DNA of 38,609 nt from an uncultured Prevotella sp. (GTDB lineage: Bacteria > Bacteroidota > Bacteroidia > Bacteroidales > Bacteroidaceae). The stretch spans positions 1 to 38,609 of the forward strand of contig CAJOOC010000058.1 of NCBI GenBank assembly GCA_905236165.1, in the 5' to 3' direction. How positions within the stretch are numbered: the stretch's first letter is position 1; every line of letters begins with the position of its first letter. The notes beneath the pieces are model-generated. The model saw nothing but the letters and a program-made list of their open reading frames with translations. It did no database searches and was not told the origin of the DNA. The position numbers were made by a program, and so were the translations under genes. Below, piece after piece: positions 15,180 through 23,602 of this stretch.

Positions 15180-16267
15180 GAATATACTTCCACCATAATC
15201 AGAACCTTAACTACATCTGGAGGCAGTGGGAACAGGGTAAGTTCCCCAGCCACCTGCTTTATGGTGCCACACACTTAAGCCGCTTTGGCATAGATGTCAT
15301 TCTGCATCAGTTCACCAATCAGGAAAGGTCACGCCTATCACGTGCTCTCGATACCATCAAGCAGATAGCCCGCTGCAAAGAGCATTTCGATGCTATCTAT
15401 GCCACGCGCTATAACGGCATTGAGTTCATGATACTACTCCGTGCACTCGGCCTTTACCGGAAGCCCATCATCGTGTGGCAGCACCAGCCCATAGAGAGGT
15501 CACGCTCCTGGTGGAGAAACCTCGCCTCAAGGTTCTTCTTCAGAGGCATCGACCATCTGTTCTTCTTCAGCGAGAGGCTGATGAACCTATCCGTCGCATC
15601 AGGAAAGATACGTGCCGGCCAGGCATCGGTCTGTCCATGGGGGGCAGATCTGGACTTCTATGACAGGCTGATGAGCGAGAATAATACGGTACGGCATGCG
15701 GGGTTCATCTCCACTGGCAAGGAGAATCGCGACATGCCCACGCTCCTCTCAGCCTTCAGAAACTGTCCCGACACACGCCTAACCCTTATCACCGCTGCGA
15801 GATGCTGTGACACCGACTATGAGGAGATGCTGTCCCGCGAAGAACTGCCAGGCAATGTCACCCTCACCATAAACCGCGACATGTGGATACCAGAGCTGGC
15901 ACTGAGAATCTGGCCGCACCAATGCGTCTGCATCTGTTGCAAAGAGACCAACTACACCGTAGGGCTCACCACCCTGATAGAGGCACTGGCATTCGGTTTC
16001 CCCGTCATCATCTCAAGGAATCCCAATCAGCCTTTCGATGCACAGGAGAAAGGCTGTGGCTTTAGCGTGCCCTACGGCGACGTGGAAGGATGGAAGAAAG
16101 CCATCCGCTTCATCACCGACAATCCCGAGGAAGCCCGCCAAATGGGACAGCGCGCCCGCTCACTGGCAGAGACGACCTATAACATAACGAACTGCGCAGC
16201 CATCGTAGCAGAAACAATCAAGGCGGCAGTGACACATTATGCACCCTTTCGGGGGCAAAAGGCTTAA
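15176..16267 (+). CDS. Glycosyltransferase, GT4-like (GT-B fold)
   Basis: The 363-residue cytosolic enzyme has a GT-B fold. The N-terminal half contains ATRYNGIEF and PIIVWQHQP. The C-terminal donor-binding half has NYTVGLTTLIEALAFGFPVI with Glu269 of the E-x7-E type motif, then GCGFSVPYGDVEGW. It overlaps licD by the ATGA sequence and so belongs to the same operon; it probably adds one sugar to the surface glycan. The final residues (APFRGQKA) are encoded by the first copy of a repeated motif that may be the operator of the hipB gene, so the C-terminus may have been changed when the toxin-antitoxin unit arrived. Confidence 0.85.
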   Translation: MRIYFHHNQNLNYIWRQWEQGKFPSHLLYGATHLSRFGIDVILHQFTNQERSRLSRALDTIKQIARCKEHFDAIYATRYNGIEFMILLRALGLYRKPIIVWQHQPIERSRSWWRNLASRFFFRGIDHLFFFSERLMNLSVASGKIRAGQASVCPWGADLDFYDRLMSENNTVRHAGFISTGKENRDMPTLLSAFRNCPDTRLTLITAARCCDTDYEEMLSREELPGNVTLTINRDMWIPELALRIWPHQCVCICCKETNYTVGLTTLIEALAFGFPVIISRNPNQPFDAQEKGCGFSVPYGDVEGWKKAIRFITDNPEEARQMGQRARSLAETTYNITNCAAIVAETIKAAVTHYAPFRGQKA

Positions 16268-16339
16268 AGAAATATAAAATTGCACCCTTTCGGTGGCAAA
16301 GTTATGTAATTATCATTGTTTTTTATTAAATTTGCACCC
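16241..16339 (+). promoter_or_regulatory. Repeated GCACCCTTTCGG motifs and -7 box before hipB
   Basis: GCACCCTTTCGGKGGCAAA occurs at 16241-16259 and 16282-16300, and a half copy (GCACCC) at 16334-16339. The second copy is an imperfect palindrome (TTGCACC...GGTGGCAA). A -7 box TAAATTTG lies at 16327-16334 and overlaps the half copy. The arrangement suits an autoregulatory operator bound by the HipB-like protein encoded 18 nt downstream. Confidence 0.5.
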
Positions 16340-16356
16340 GATAAGGACTACTTTTT

Positions 16357-16572
16357 ATGGAACCAAACAGAATTTCACGCACCATAAAGGCACTACGCAA
16401 ACAATACAACCTGACGCAAGAGGATTTGGCTTTTAAGTCTGGCGTAGGCTATCGCTTCATCCGCGAACTGGAACAAGGCAAGCCCACTGTGCGACTTGAC
16501 AAGGTCAATCAAGTGTTGCAACTCTTCAGCATGGAGCTGGCACCAGTAGAACAAGAAAGGGATGAGTCATGA
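16357..16572 (+). CDS. hipB: HipB-like antitoxin (Y4mF family HTH), orphan
   Basis: The 71-residue XRE-type helix-turn-helix protein (LRKQYNLTQEDLAFKSGVGY, RFIRELEQGKPTVRLDKVNQ) matches the Y4mF/HipB antitoxin type by size and by its C-terminal VLQLFSMELAPV. Family members sit before two genes encoding the HipA N-terminal and kinase parts. Here only a 46-codon hipA remnant follows, overlapping the stop (ATGA). The antitoxin thus has no toxin in the window. It may persist as an autoregulator, as protection against related HipA kinases, or as a decaying relic. It lies between two glycosyltransferase genes on the same strand. Confidence 0.85.
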   Translation: MEPNRISRTIKALRKQYNLTQEDLAFKSGVGYRFIRELEQGKPTVRLDKVNQVLQLFSMELAPVEQERDES

Positions 16573-16709
16573 GACAGGGCATAGTATTCGTTTCCGGCAT
16601 AAAAGCGGGAATCATCAGCGAGAACATCGACCATTCGTTCATTACCGAAGAACAGAAAGGCGCATTCAAGTCTATCATAGACAACCGACTGGATACTCTC
16701 AAAGGATAA
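16569..16709 (+). pseudogene. Internally deleted hipA remnant
   Basis: A 46-codon frame starts at the ATGA overlap with hipB. Its first 19 residues (MRQGIVFVSGIKAGIISEN) match the start of the short HipA N-terminal protein coupled to Y4mF-type antitoxins. The remaining 27 (SFITEEQKGAFKSIIDNRL and on) resemble the extreme C-terminal helix of HipA kinases rather than the expected N-terminal continuation. The simplest reading is one in-frame deletion of about 1.1 kb that removed the kinase core, including all catalytic motifs. The C-terminal match is by pattern only. Confidence 0.5.
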
Positions 16710-16721
16710 AAACCTTTACTC

Positions 16722-17795
16722 ATGCAACCATACAACACCGACATAAGCGTACTGATGCTGTTCCATGCCAGGCCGGATAATTTCTCGCAGGTGTGGGCAG
16801 AAGTGAAGAAGGCACGTCCCTCACGGCTGTTCCTCTTTCAGGATGGGCCGCGCATGACGAATGCCGAGGGGATGGCCATTGAGGACTGGCATCAGTCAAA
16901 GGACTATGCCGGCATCATGGCATGCCGCGAACTGGTCAGCGATGAGAACATCGACTGGCAGTGTGAGGTGCACCGCAATTATCAGGAGCGCAACTATGGT
17001 TGTGACCCAAGCGGCTTCCTGTCACAACAGTGGGCATTCTCTCTCACCGACAAATGCATCGTATTGGAAGACGACTGCGTCCCCAGCCAGTCGTTCTTCC
17101 CTTTCTGCAAGGAGATGCTCGACCGCTACGAAGACGATGAGCGCATCACGATGATAGCCGGCTTCAATACCGATGAGACATCCCCCACCCCATTGCAGGG
17201 CAATAAGCACGAGAGTTATTTCTTCACGCGTGTCTTCTCCATCTGGGGCTGGGCCTCATGGAGCAGGGTGATACTTAATCGTGACGGCGAATACGGATTC
17301 GTGAAAGAACCCAGGCAATTTGAGCGATTAAAGCAGAAGGTGGCGCAATATCGTCAAAGGAAAGACATGCCAGCAATGTGCCAGAACCACGCAGCCTCCG
17401 GTGTGCAATATTTCGAGAGCATCTTCTGGGCCTACATGCTGCTTCACGACGGCCTCGCCATCATGCCGCGCATAAACATGATAAACAATATAGGCATGAG
17501 TAGCGGCACGCACTATTCCACTCAACTCGACTTGATGCCGCGACGCATGCGCCGCATCTTCACCATGAAAAGGCTGGAGATGGAACTCCCATTGGTTCAT
17601 CCGGCAGAGGTAAGGGTAGATCCCTCCTACCAGCAGCGCAACTACCTCGTGCAGGCATGGAACAACCCGTGGCGTAAGGTGCAGTACTCCATAGAAGAAC
17701 TATGGCTCAACCTGCGCCAGGGAAACCTCACCAATATCTGCCGAGCTGCCATCAACCGACTGCGCATTATGCTCTTCGGAAGGGCTCACGGATAG
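16722..17795 (+). CDS. Glycosyltransferase, GT-A type
   Basis: The 357-residue protein has a GT-A-like N-terminus (ISVLMLFHARPDNF), then CIVLEDDCVPSQSFFPFC with the acidic metal-binding motif Glu116-Asp117-Asp118, and FSIWGWASWSRV as the probable acceptor-side segment. Proteins of this type are often labelled 'hemolysin activation' or family 2 glycosyltransferases in Bacteroidetes. It has no signal peptide. It starts 12 nt after the hipA remnant and is the last plus-strand gene of the glycan cluster. The sugar and linkage are unknown. No clear terminator follows in the convergent 17796-17910 gap, only a short GGTGGG/CCCACC inverted pair. Confidence 0.82.
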   Translation: MQPYNTDISVLMLFHARPDNFSQVWAEVKKARPSRLFLFQDGPRMTNAEGMAIEDWHQSKDYAGIMACRELVSDENIDWQCEVHRNYQERNYGCDPSGFLSQQWAFSLTDKCIVLEDDCVPSQSFFPFCKEMLDRYEDDERITMIAGFNTDETSPTPLQGNKHESYFFTRVFSIWGWASWSRVILNRDGEYGFVKEPRQFERLKQKVAQYRQRKDMPAMCQNHAASGVQYFESIFWAYMLLHDGLAIMPRINMINNIGMSSGTHYSTQLDLMPRRMRRIFTMKRLEMELPLVHPAEVRVDPSYQQRNYLVQAWNNPWRKVQYSIEELWLNLRQGNLTNICRAAINRLRIMLFGRAHG

Positions 17796-17910
17796 GAGCC
17801 TTGCTATCAGTGAGGATTAACCTTCGTTCGGAGATTAAGGTGGGTTCTTCGCTGAAGCTCAGGCGCGAGCGGAACTACTAATTCCCACCGTAGTATTTAA
17901 ATTATCCTGC

Positions 17911-19347
17911 TCAACTATTTTTCTTCAGCAGAAACTGCACACATTCCTTGAATATCTGTGCCCCTGATACTTTCATCACTATGATGTAGAGCAGGGCCGC
18001 TACCACTATCCTTACGGCTATTGACAACGCCGGATGGGGCACTATTACAGATGCTCCCCATCCCAGACCCACGCATGTTGCAGCGATGAGCAGGAACGGA
18101 CACACATCCATCGCCACCTCCCTAAAATGCAGTCCTATGAGGCGGCGAGCAAGCCACTGCCACACTCCAAGCCACAGTATGAGAACCACGGAGTATGCCG
18201 CCACCATTATCGTTACGCCAAAGGCGCTGAACAATAGTATCGTCCCTGTCTGCACCAACAGCTGCGACAGGATACACCACATATACGTGTCGGAACGTCC
18301 GTGACTGATAAAGAGGTTCTGATACAGCGTATGCAACGGCATGAAGGCCCCGCTCACACACAGTATTCGCAGCAGTACGACAGCATCGTCCCATTGCTCT
18401 CCCAGCAACAGCGGCACAAAGTCGGCTATCGAGGCGAGACCCAGCATGGCAGGCATAGACAGGAAGGCAGCGAAGCGCAGCATCTTGCGGAATATCTTCA
18501 CCTGGCGCCCTTCCTCTTCATTTACCGAAGCCAGCACAGGCTGCGCCACCTGCTGTATCGAACCGCTGATTATAGAGTGGCCCATAGTATTCCACTTGGA
18601 AGCCTGGGCGAAGTTACCCACCACAGCAGGCGTGAACAGTCTGCCGAATATCACCGATAGCACATTGTTGTTCACCTGGTTTATAATGTTCGTCAGCAAC
18701 AGCTTACTGCTGAAGCCAAACATCTCCCTGATAGGTGCGAAATCAACCTTCAGTGACGGCAGCCAGCGTACGTAGTAGAGGCGTCCAAGGTCTATGACCG
18801 TGATATACGCAAACTGCTGCCAGGCCAGGCTCCAGTAGGAGTAGCCCATCCATGCCAGCGTGATGCCCACTGTACCGCTGACCACAAGGGCAGCAACGCT
18901 CATGATGGCCTTCTCTTTGTTCATCATGTTGCGGAACATGTATGCAGAGTGGGCCGTGCCTATTCCCGCCATCACAAACGAGGCAAACATCAGGTGGGAC
19001 AGCCCCACCAGCTCAGGCTGATGGAAGTACTGCGCTATCAGCGGTGAGCATATATATAATATAAGGTATAGCGATACCGAGACAGCGGAGCTGAACCAAA
19101 ACACCGCATTGTATTCCCTGTGCGTAGCCTTTGACAGGTTTGTCAAGGCAGCGGTAAAGCCGCTCTCCTGCAGCGAACCCGCTATGGCGGAGAAGATGGC
19201 AAGCATACCCACCATGCCATACTCCCCTGGAGATAGCAGCCTGGCAAGGAAGATGCCTATCACCACCCCGAGCAACTGCGTCATGAGGCTGTTCACCGCG
19301 CCCCATGCCAGTCCTGATGCTGTCTTATGTTTCAGGTCTTCACTCAA
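17911..19347 (-). CDS. Wzx/RfbX-type polysaccharide flippase
   Basis: The 478-residue multi-pass inner-membrane protein (about 12-14 helices) belongs to the MOP superfamily. The N-terminus KTASGLAWGAVNSLMTQLLG and FLARLLSPGEYGMVGMLAIF is typical of the WzxC-like branch. ASKWNTMGHSIISGSIQQVA and LLGEQWDDAVVLLRIL are further family segments. It flips lipid-linked glycan units across the inner membrane. It is the last gene of a minus-strand run that begins with the GT4 gene at 23479, converging on the plus-strand glycan genes, so both halves probably serve one polysaccharide. No Wzy-type polymerase is obvious unless one of the two membrane proteins upstream serves. Confidence 0.88.
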   Translation of the reverse strand: MSEDLKHKTASGLAWGAVNSLMTQLLGVVIGIFLARLLSPGEYGMVGMLAIFSAIAGSLQESGFTAALTNLSKATHREYNAVFWFSSAVSVSLYLILYICSPLIAQYFHQPELVGLSHLMFASFVMAGIGTAHSAYMFRNMMNKEKAIMSVAALVVSGTVGITLAWMGYSYWSLAWQQFAYITVIDLGRLYYVRWLPSLKVDFAPIREMFGFSSKLLLTNIINQVNNNVLSVIFGRLFTPAVVGNFAQASKWNTMGHSIISGSIQQVAQPVLASVNEEEGRQVKIFRKMLRFAAFLSMPAMLGLASIADFVPLLLGEQWDDAVVLLRILCVSGAFMPLHTLYQNLFISHGRSDTYMWCILSQLLVQTGTILLFSAFGVTIMVAAYSVVLILWLGVWQWLARRLIGLHFREVAMDVCPFLLIAATCVGLGWGASVIVPHPALSIAVRIVVAALLYIIVMKVSGAQIFKECVQFLLKKNS

Positions 19348-19432
19348 TATTCAATGGTTAACCCCGAACGAGGCGACTATGAAACGCTTGTCGTTTCAAG
19401 GAGCGTCCTGAGCGGGTCAACGAAGTTAGAAG

Positions 19433-20827
19433 TCAATGTTCAATAATATACGGCAACAGCAGCGCCAGGTTATGCCACCACAGGAATGCCGTCAGCGCTG
19501 CTATCGCTACCGTCAGGCCAATGCGGAGCAACGGCCATGTTCTGGCCTTCTTTATCATTATGCCTATGGCAAGAGGTATGACGAAAGCCCAGTGGGCGGT
19601 CATGATATACACATCTGCCGAGGCGAAGCGCAGCCCGATATGCAGCAGCATGTCGAAGAGCATCGGCATTAGCGCTATCCACAGCAGTCTCTCCCTGAAG
19701 CCGCAGCACAGCGCCGCCACAAAGAGCAGTACGATACAGGCCTCTGCCGCATAGTCCCACCAATGACTGTATCTCACCACAAGCGGGCGCGGGTTTTCCG
19801 TCACGTTGGTGTCCTCCATGAGGTGCTCCTCATGCAGTATCAGTCCCTCGCCCAGCATATTCTCATATAGCAGTGGCCAGCGGTCAATGTTTGTATTGGT
19901 ATAGGCCAGGAAGCGGCTGTCGCCTATCTGTCCCTCCAGCTCATGCTGATGTCTCACACTGTCGGCCCTCACCTGCTTGGCAAAGAGGCTGTCACGGGCT
20001 ATGCGCTTGCTGGACATCTCCTCCTGCCTGTCATATTCGGCCTTCATCACCGTCTGTTGCTGATACAGGAACAATCCGCCCATCAGCAGCGTGGGGATTA
20101 GGTAGAGGCATGAGCGGGTGAGCATCCTGCGCCACAGCGGCTTGTGTCCCTGCATGCCATAGCCTCGACTGCGTCCGTTGTCAGTCATCATAGCCACCAT
20201 GTCCATCAGCCATATCTTGATGCCGTTGGTGGTGGTGACACCCGTAGCGACGAAGTACAGCAGCAGACTCTTCCATGCTGCCACGCCGCTGCCCTGCCTG
20301 TGTCCCTTCTGCGGGGCAGTGGCCACATATATCATCGTTATCAGCAGGCACTGAGTCAGCAGCATGTGGTCGGGCACGAAGGAGGCCAGCATCACATAGG
20401 CGAAGCCGTAATAGAACAGGCACAGTAGCAGCGACGTGCTCATGCCCAGCCCTATCCTCAGGCGCAGCAAACGGTATAACAGCCACCACGTCAGCAGACT
20501 CACCAACGTCCATACTACTGCCAAGATGTATATGGCGAAGCGTATCTTGTATTCATCGGCCAGTGCCTCGCTGAGGCATGACAGCGGCCACATCATCACA
20601 GCCAGCAAGGGATGGCGGTACAGCTCATACAGAGGTCGCCACTCGCTGAGGATGATATAGGTGTACTGGTCGAAGCCGGAGAAGGTGAAGCCCTTGTGGA
20701 AAGCCGTCCACGCACCATAGCGCAACAGTTTCCAGCATTCCGGCGCACCATACACCATCAGTCCGTTAAGACCGCCGAACACCAGCAGTCCCAACACCAA
20801 CACCAGCAGTATTTCCTTAATCTTCAA
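19433..20827 (-). CDS. Multi-pass membrane protein, paralogue B (possibly DUF6080)
   Basis: The 464-residue protein has about ten membrane helices and a hydrophilic loop of about 100 residues (around 265-365). Segments shared with its upstream neighbour include GFDQYTYIILSEW, LYRHPLLAVMMWPLS, FVPDHMLL, GEGLILHEEHL, VVRYSHWWDYAAEA and MLFDMLLHIGLRF. The two are clearly paralogues and 17 nt apart. They resemble a Prevotella membrane family that I believe is DUF6080. Position beside flippase and glycosyltransferases, and the many aromatic, His and Asp residues near membrane boundaries, suggest a GT-C-type transferase, polymerase or ligase. That is inference; no catalytic motif is certain. Confidence 0.75.
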   Translation of the reverse strand: MKIKEILLVLVLGLLVFGGLNGLMVYGAPECWKLLRYGAWTAFHKGFTFSGFDQYTYIILSEWRPLYELYRHPLLAVMMWPLSCLSEALADEYKIRFAIYILAVVWTLVSLLTWWLLYRLLRLRIGLGMSTSLLLCLFYYGFAYVMLASFVPDHMLLTQCLLITMIYVATAPQKGHRQGSGVAAWKSLLLYFVATGVTTTNGIKIWLMDMVAMMTDNGRSRGYGMQGHKPLWRRMLTRSCLYLIPTLLMGGLFLYQQQTVMKAEYDRQEEMSSKRIARDSLFAKQVRADSVRHQHELEGQIGDSRFLAYTNTNIDRWPLLYENMLGEGLILHEEHLMEDTNVTENPRPLVVRYSHWWDYAAEACIVLLFVAALCCGFRERLLWIALMPMLFDMLLHIGLRFASADVYIMTAHWAFVIPLAIGIMIKKARTWPLLRIGLTVAIAALTAFLWWHNLALLLPYIIEH

Positions 20828-20844
20828 TTTTCAATCTTCAATCT

Positions 20845-22305
20845 TCAATAGAACAAATACTCCACCGTAAGCGCCACGTTCCATATCCACAGATAGGCGG
20901 CAATGATGCCGACGAGGTATGTCAGCCGTTTGCGCCACCTGGCGCTCAGCGATGCCACGAGATAGGCCATCGCTATTGGCACCACAAAGAGGTAATGTGC
21001 CGACATGATGAACAGCTCGTTGATGCCGAAGCCCAGTCCGAGGTGCAGCAGCATATCCATGAGGAAGAACGACATCGCCGTCCAAAGGAAATGCCTGCGC
21101 CTCCCGCACCAGATGCCTAAGAGGAATAAGGTGAAGAGCACTGCCTCCACTATGTAGTTGCCCCAGTTGTGGTAACGCACAAAGACGGGTCTGTTCACCA
21201 GCACATCGCCAAGCAGATAGTCCTCATGCAGCATCACGCCCTCACCGAAGATACTTTCCACTACGGCATCCCACCGGCTCGTCGTCATATCCGTCCAACG
21301 CAGGAACTCCCCCTGCGCCATCGGCTTGCCGGAGTGTTTGTAGGCAGCACTGAGACGCTTCCTGCGCTCGCGCCGCTCCTCCTGCTTCTTCTTCACGCTG
21401 TCGCGCAGCTGCTGCTGTCTCTCCAGTATCGCCGTGCTGTCCTTACCCGCCCAGGCCGTCTGCTCCGCCAGCCACGCCGCACGCGTCAGACGGTCTTCCT
21501 GCTGGGCGCGTTTCTTCTTGGCACGCTCCATCGAGGCCGTCTCCTTTGGCCACACGAACTCCTTGTAACTCCATCTCGCACTGCCCCATACCAGCGCTGC
21601 GGGCAGCAGCACCGCCAGCAGCAGGTATAATGGTCGGAAGAAGCGCCAGCGTCGTGTCACCAGGGCTGCAAGGAACACCTTCAGTCCGTTATTCAGCGAT
21701 ATGCCGGCAGTGAGCAGGAACATCCCTATCGTCTGCCACATATTCATGGCGCTGCCCCGCTTCAGCTTTTCGCCACACAGCCACAGCGTCAGCGTGAGGC
21801 AGAACATCGACATCACGAAATGGTCGGGCACCATCGTAGCCAGCATCACATAGGCCATGCCGAAGGTGAGCACCGTCAGCGTATATGCCTCGCCACGCGC
21901 TAATCCCACCACATCCTTCTTGATGCGCCATAGGAAGAGGAAGGCATACGTGGCGCAGAACACCAGCAGTGCCGCCGTGATGAGGATGGCACAGTCCATG
22001 CCCGTCAGGGCCTTCAGCCCTTTGTTCAGCATGCTCAGCGGCCACATGAAGTATGGCAGCAACGGGTGGCGGTAGATGTTATATCCTATCTGCCAGTCGC
22101 TGATGACGGCATAGGTGATGGGATCGAAGCCCGAGAGATGCCATCCTTTGATGAACTTGCGGAAACTCATGCCATCAACGGAGAAGGCACTCCAATACCT
22201 CACCACATTCAGGGCATTGAGAGCCACGAACACCATACACGCCGCAAGAACGCCCCAACGCTCCTCACGCCTTACACGGAATATGTCTATAACTGATTTC
22301 AACAT
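20845..22305 (-). CDS. Multi-pass membrane protein, paralogue A (possibly DUF6080)
   Basis: The 486-residue protein has about ten membrane helices and a highly charged central loop rich in Lys, Arg, Glu and Gln (about residues 255-350: ERAKKKRAQQ, KKKQEERRERRKR). It shares with paralogue B the segments GFDPITYAVISDW, IYRHPLLPYFMWPLS, MVPDHFVMS, GISLNNGLKV, GEGVMLHEDYLL, FVRYHNWGNYIVEA and FLMDMLLHLGLGF. The conserved His, Asp and Glu residues outside the loop are candidates for function, while the loops differ in sequence and charge. It lies 13 nt after the GT4 gene. Role unknown; possibly polymerization or lipid-linked transfer of the glycan. Confidence 0.75.
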   Translation of the reverse strand: MLKSVIDIFRVRREERWGVLAACMVFVALNALNVVRYWSAFSVDGMSFRKFIKGWHLSGFDPITYAVISDWQIGYNIYRHPLLPYFMWPLSMLNKGLKALTGMDCAILITAALLVFCATYAFLFLWRIKKDVVGLARGEAYTLTVLTFGMAYVMLATMVPDHFVMSMFCLTLTLWLCGEKLKRGSAMNMWQTIGMFLLTAGISLNNGLKVFLAALVTRRWRFFRPLYLLLAVLLPAALVWGSARWSYKEFVWPKETASMERAKKKRAQQEDRLTRAAWLAEQTAWAGKDSTAILERQQQLRDSVKKKQEERRERRKRLSAAYKHSGKPMAQGEFLRWTDMTTSRWDAVVESIFGEGVMLHEDYLLGDVLVNRPVFVRYHNWGNYIVEAVLFTLFLLGIWCGRRRHFLWTAMSFFLMDMLLHLGLGFGINELFIMSAHYLFVVPIAMAYLVASLSARWRKRLTYLVGIIAAYLWIWNVALTVEYLFY

Positions 22306-22318
22306 AATAAAACTCTGA

Positions 22319-23479
22319 TTACTCCGAGTATTCTGATTGCTCCGAGTACTCTGCTATATACCTCTTTGCCACAGCCTCCTCACTATAGCAGCGCATCACC
22401 TTCTCGCGCGCTGCCTGTGAGAGGCGGGCATGGTTTTCTTCTGATATCACATACCTGATGCCATCGGCAAGGTCACGGGCATCCTTGTAGCGTGCCACGT
22501 AGCCGTTCTCCTTATGGTCTATCATCTCGGGGATGCCTCCTACGCTGAAGCCCACACACGGTGTGCCGCAGGCCATCGCCTCCATGATGGTGTTGGGCAG
22601 ATTGTCCGACAGCGACGGTGTGACGAAGACATCCACCGAAGCATACAGCCGCGCCATGTCCTCCACATTATTTATATATGGCAGGTCGCGCCCAGGTGCC
22701 ACCATCATCACACTGTCATCTAACAACGTCGCCGCCTTGTCAAGGTATATTATTCCCTTCCTTTCATCATTCACATTCTGTGCTACAAATAACGCGATCT
22801 TCTTATCCACAGGCAAACCGAACCTTCTTCTGCATTCCATCTTATCCAAGGGCTTGAACACTGTAGAGTCAATACTATTTGGGATAGACTTTATGGTCTG
22901 CTCTTTTGCCAAAGGCTTACTCTCTGAAACACATTTAAGCCATTTGCTGCAAGTTACAAACGTAATGTTCTGCGAACGTAACAGTTTTTTCTTTTGGTGA
23001 CGGACAAAGCGCGCAAGCAGGGTCAGGGGTTCATCACCATAATGAGTTGTATATGACAGCGGCCATTCATCGTGCATGGTCCATATCACCTTCTTCCCGC
23101 TGCGTGCTATCTTGCCGATGGTGCTGAGCGACAGGAATCCTTGGTTCACCCAGTGCAGGTGCACCACATCGGCCTCCTTGTATTCCTTCGTCCTTGTGAT
23201 ATCCTGTCCGAAGAGGGCTATGTCCGTAGCCCAGAGGTCTTTCTTCGAGAAGCCATTGCCCGTCCATATCACGATGCGCTCCATGATGCTCGTCCACGAC
23301 TGTTTCTCCAAGGCTCGCGCCAAGGGAGGGCACAGCCGCCGCAGCCATCCCGCACGGATATTCCTGCGACACAGCATCGTGGCCTCCACGCCCTGTCCCT
23401 GCAAGGCTTGCAGCAACCGTGACGCAGCTATCGCAGCACCGCCGGTATGATCGTATGTGGAGAGAAGAAGGACCTTCAT
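22319..23479 (-). CDS. Glycosyltransferase family 4
   Basis: The 386-residue GT-B enzyme starts MKVLLLSTYDHTGGAAIAASRLL, the usual N-terminal loop of GT4 enzymes of surface-glycan loci. It continues with DVVHLHWVNQGFLSL, VIWTMHDEWPLSYTTHYG, SIDSTVFKPLDK, and the donor-binding segment VTPSLSDNLPNTIMEAMACG followed by CVGFSVGGIPEMI. It is the first gene of the minus-strand glycan operon, with the two membrane proteins and the flippase behind it at gaps of 13, 17 and 85 nt. No TAnnTTTG box was found in its short upstream region, which is made of ATAACGA-like repeats and the terminator of the next gene. Confidence 0.88.
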   Translation of the reverse strand: MKVLLLSTYDHTGGAAIAASRLLQALQGQGVEATMLCRRNIRAGWLRRLCPPLARALEKQSWTSIMERIVIWTGNGFSKKDLWATDIALFGQDITRTKEYKEADVVHLHWVNQGFLSLSTIGKIARSGKKVIWTMHDEWPLSYTTHYGDEPLTLLARFVRHQKKKLLRSQNITFVTCSKWLKCVSESKPLAKEQTIKSIPNSIDSTVFKPLDKMECRRRFGLPVDKKIALFVAQNVNDERKGIIYLDKAATLLDDSVMMVAPGRDLPYINNVEDMARLYASVDVFVTPSLSDNLPNTIMEAMACGTPCVGFSVGGIPEMIDHKENGYVARYKDARDLADGIRYVISEENHARLSQAAREKVMRCYSEEAVAKRYIAEYSEQSEYSE

Positions 23480-23552
23480 AAATTAACAAAATAATCGTGA
23501 TAACGACTTATCGTAATAACGAGATAACGAGACAACTTTTATGACTTAACCC

Positions 23553-23583
23553 AAAAAAGGCACCCGAGGCGGGTGCCTTTTTT
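23553..23583 (-). terminator. Strong rho-independent terminator
   Basis: AAAAAAGGCACCC-GAGGC-GGGTGCCTTTTTT is a perfect 7-bp GC-rich stem extended by A/T pairs, with a T-run on both strands. It lies just downstream of the BspA/Big_2 gene on the minus strand, which keeps that gene from reading into the glycan operon. Confidence 0.9.
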
Positions 23584-23602
23584 GGTATTCAGTATATAGT
23601 TT

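Noticed and set aside
23480..23552. ATAACGA-like repeats before the GT4 gene as a promoter
   Set aside because: No TAnnTTTG box with correct spacing is present. The repeats may matter but no specific site can be supported.
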